A stretch of 50,461 nucleotides of DNA. Origin: Phycisphaerae bacterium (lineage in GTDB: Bacteria; Planctomycetota; Phycisphaerae; SM23-33). This document shows, one piece after another, positions 48,430-50,461 of the stretch. The DNA is taken from the NCBI GenBank assembly GCA_003551645.1, contig PUND01000114.1, positions 1 through 50,461 on the forward strand, written 5' to 3'. The translations under genes were made by a program, and so were the position numbers. The notes under the pieces are model-generated. The model was not told the DNA's origin. It made no database searches and saw only the letters and a program-made list of their open reading frames with translations. The stretch's first letter is position 1, and each line of letters opens with the position of its first letter.

Positions 48430-48464
48430 ATAAACAAAGGCCCCGCCCGGGAAAGCGGGGCCTT
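48430..48464 (-). terminator. Rho-independent terminator of the PEP-CTERM gene
   Basis: Perfect 10-bp stem AAGGCCCCGC/GCGGGGCCTT (48437-48446/48455-48464); minus strand continues TGTTTA. Confidence 0.75.
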
Positions 48465-48497
48465 GGCGGAAAGGAGAAGGGAAGTTCTCCAATCTTA

Positions 48498-49211
48498 TCA
48501 GTCGCGTCCGCGTCTGCGGCGGCAGACAAGGGCGCCGGCGCCGAGCGCCAGCAGCGACAGCGTCGCCGGCTCGGGAATCGGAAGCTGCTTCAGTGCGAAC
48601 CTGTAGTTCTCGAAGGTATTTTCCACATCGACGTTGATCTCGAGATAGCCGCTGGAGTAGATGCCCGGGCGGAAGATGTCCCCATCCTCTACCAGGCCGT
48701 CAAAGACGCTGAGCTTCTCGGTAGTCTCGCCGATGTCCCAGGCGTGCTGGTTGAACGGATGGACGTCCCAGACGCCTTCGGGCGCATCGGGCGGATAGCC
48801 GGTGTACACGGGAATATCGGTGTTGAAGGAGGAGTGCTGGAAGTTGGACAGGATCCAGTTGTATCCGGTCCAGTCGGCGCCGGTGGCGTTGAAGATATCC
48901 TCATCCCTGATGCGGATGTTGGGGACCGGCGCGGCATCCTCCGCCGTCTGGATGAAAGACAGCGTAATCGGGCTGAAGTTGCCGTCGGCATCCGGGGAGA
49001 CCCAATGGTTCTTGTGGATCTCGATCAGGACGTACGAATCATCGGGGTCGTCGGCCCAGTGGACCGCGTCGGTGATGACGTTGAGATCCATGAAATCAGG
49101 CCCGGAGACCTTCCATCCACTGTCGCCGAGGTCATCTACGGCGCTTCCAAAAGCCGGGACAGACAGAGACACTACTACCAGAACGAGCGCGATTTGTCGG
49201 GCCTTGAGCAT
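48498..49211 (-). CDS. PEP-CTERM sorting domain protein, secreted
   Basis: Signal peptide MLKARQIALVLVVVSLSVPAFGSA; C-term PIPEPATLSLLALGAGALVCRRRRGRD. Confidence 0.92.
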   Translation of the reverse strand: MLKARQIALVLVVVSLSVPAFGSAVDDLGDSGWKVSGPDFMDLNVITDAVHWADDPDDSYVLIEIHKNHWVSPDADGNFSPITLSFIQTAEDAAPVPNIRIRDEDIFNATGADWTGYNWILSNFQHSSFNTDIPVYTGYPPDAPEGVWDVHPFNQHAWDIGETTEKLSVFDGLVEDGDIFRPGIYSSGYLEINVDVENTFENYRFALKQLPIPEPATLSLLALGAGALVCRRRRGRD

Positions 49212-49427
49212 GGCCGTCCTCCTTCTACATTAAGCTGCCTAACATCTATGCTCGGTGAGATGGTGAGCCGAGCTGTTCACCTCCCTGCCGAGCCACTTGA
49301 GCTTACGACATTATACCGCGCATCCCGCATGCGACAAGAAAAAAATGCAAAAAATTCATCCGCTTCCTGCATCGGTCCGCCGGGCAGCCCGCTGAAGCCG
49401 TATTCGGCATAATTTCGGCGTTCGCAC

Positions 49428-49457
49428 TTGACGCGGCAGCCCCCGGCCCGCTATTAT
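49428..49457 (+). promoter_or_regulatory. Sigma70-like promoter (TTGACG-18-TATTAT) for tRNA-Glu
   Basis: TTGACG 49428-49433, TATTAT 49452-49457, about 53 bp before tRNA 5' end. Confidence 0.6.
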
Positions 49458-49509
49458 CCCCTGCGTCGGAATCCCCATCAGGGCACCCGACAAGAAAAAG
49501 CTGACAGAC

Positions 49510-49582
49510 GCCCCCATCGTCTAGTGGCCTAGGATACCAGGTTCTCATCCTGGCGACAGGGGTTCGAATCCCCTTGGGGGTG
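49510..49582 (+). tRNA. tRNA-Glu (anticodon CTC)
   Basis: GCCCCCATCGTCTAGTGGCCTAGGATACCAGGTTCTCATCCTGGCGACAGGGGTTCGAATCCCCTTGGGGGTG; acceptor, D, anticodon (CCAGG-TTCTCAT-CCTGG) and T (GTTCGAATC) arms present; CCA not encoded. Confidence 0.96.
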
Positions 49583-50343
49583 TTTGCCGTACCCTCTTCA
49601 GCCACCGGAGCTTGTGCAATATCCGGCAAGCTCCCGCAAGCCCCCATGCGTCGGGGTTTTTGCTTTGCCCGGCCGTCGGCCCGTCCTGTGCTTCGCCCCG
49701 CCCTTGCGGGCCGTTGCGGCCCAATGCCGACCTATGATGCAGCGCTTTTTGTAGCGCACTGCAAGGTTCGCCGACCGCCCCGGCGCCGACAGACAGCCAA
49801 TCGCGCAGTCAGTAGCGGTTGCTGTTCGTCGTGGAGCAGCTTTGCCCGCGGCCTCTGGATCGCCGGCCGACGCGACTGACGACTTACGGCAGCGCACATC
49901 ACAAAACGCGGGGATGAACGCGGATGCGGGTTGGCCGTTCAAAGAGAAAGCAGGGATGCATGGGATTCAGGGGATGTTTTTGAATACCAGGAGACGTGAT
50001 GGGTGAAATCCGCAATCCGCAATTAGAAAAGCCAGCAGAGATGCACAAGAAGCGGGGGATTCATCACAAAGCCCACAAGCCCGCGAATTTCACGCAGCAT
50101 TTGCACAGGGTCCTGCAGTGGTTGTTTGCGACTTGCCGACGCGATCGCCAGCCGCAAACACATGCTCGCGCATATGGCCATGCTCAGCCGGTTGGGCAAG
50201 CGACACAGTTGCCCGTCCTACCCGAGCACTGCGGCCGGCCTGGCCCCCGCGGCGGGGCGTCCGGGATACCTCCGACAGCGCCCCCGGGCGGAGCCGCCAG
50301 AACCGGGCGGCCGTGAACAGCCGGTCAGGCGCCATGCCCGGCG

Positions 50344-50461
50344 ATCGGGTAGGCAGGGGCGATTGCTCGCCCCGGCCTCCCACACCACCGTACGTACGGT
50401 TCCGTATACGGCGGTTCAGCAGGTGCTCTCAAGTCGTCGATGCTCGGCAAGCAGGCTTACA
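50344..50461 (-). mobile_element. 3' end of a group II intron (domains V and VI), intron body extends past the right edge
   Basis: Minus strand DV (50415-50384) ACCGCCGUA-UACG-GAAC-CGUA-CG-UACGGUGGU: 9-bp stem, 2-nt bulge, 4-bp stem, tetraloop. DVI (50381-50344) GGGAGGCCGGGGCGAGCAATCGCCCCTGCCTACCCGAT: 7-bp stem with GCAA loop, basal stem with bulged A 7 nt from the 3' end. Confidence 0.87.
50416..50461 (-). CDS. Putative C-terminal end of the intron-encoded reverse transcriptase (partial)
   Basis: Minus frame ending ...VSLLAEHRRLESTC* with TGA overlapping the 5' edge of domain V; only 15 codons visible. Confidence 0.5.
   Translation of the reverse strand, partial: VSLLAEHRRLESTC

Noticed and set aside
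49598-49942. 114-aa minus-strand ORF next to tRNA-Glu
   Set aside because: Overlaps the 3' flank of the tRNA; composition and lack of motifs suggest non-coding.
50090-50383. 97-aa minus-strand ORF spanning the intron 3' boundary
   Set aside because: Runs through intron domain VI into the exon; no recognisable homology, probably spurious.

Overview
A GC-rich bacterial chromosomal segment. Its gene content fits a Planctomycetota/Phycisphaerae-like, LPS-bearing bacterium (PEP-CTERM protein, Kdo/Lpt genes, many secreted proteins of unknown function); this taxonomic reading is inference. Main blocks, left to right: a truncated secreted protein at the left edge; galE; an NfnAB/SudAB-like flavoprotein pair; an HTH protein fused to a degenerate GspE/PilB-like domain; topA; a hypD-hypE / response regulator / hydB-hydG-hydD-hydA cluster encoding a probable group 3b [NiFe] hydrogenase; GH130-like, amidohydrolase and UroD-family genes; a MerR-like regulator followed by a histidine kinase with a CxxCH motif; a 987-aa BNR/PIG-L-like/CBM9-like secreted protein; a SAM hydrolase-like gene divergent from pcm; a GH50-like protein; LysM lipoprotein and recG; a kdsD-kdsC-lptC/A cluster; CYTH and MFS genes; a short rpmH (bL34) missing from the ORF track; metK; an enolase-superfamily gene; a PEP-CTERM protein; and tRNA-Glu(CTC). 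At the right edge the minus strand carries the 3' end (domains V and VI with branch-point A) of a group II intron whose body lies outside the window. Most unusual items: the HTH/pseudo-ATPase fusion, the multidomain 987-aa protein with a degraded PIG-L-like site, the intron end, the 1104-aa OstA/LptC-like protein, and dispersed intergenic repeats. No CRISPR array, rRNA or complete transposon was seen. I did not find a clear complete, wholly new system.
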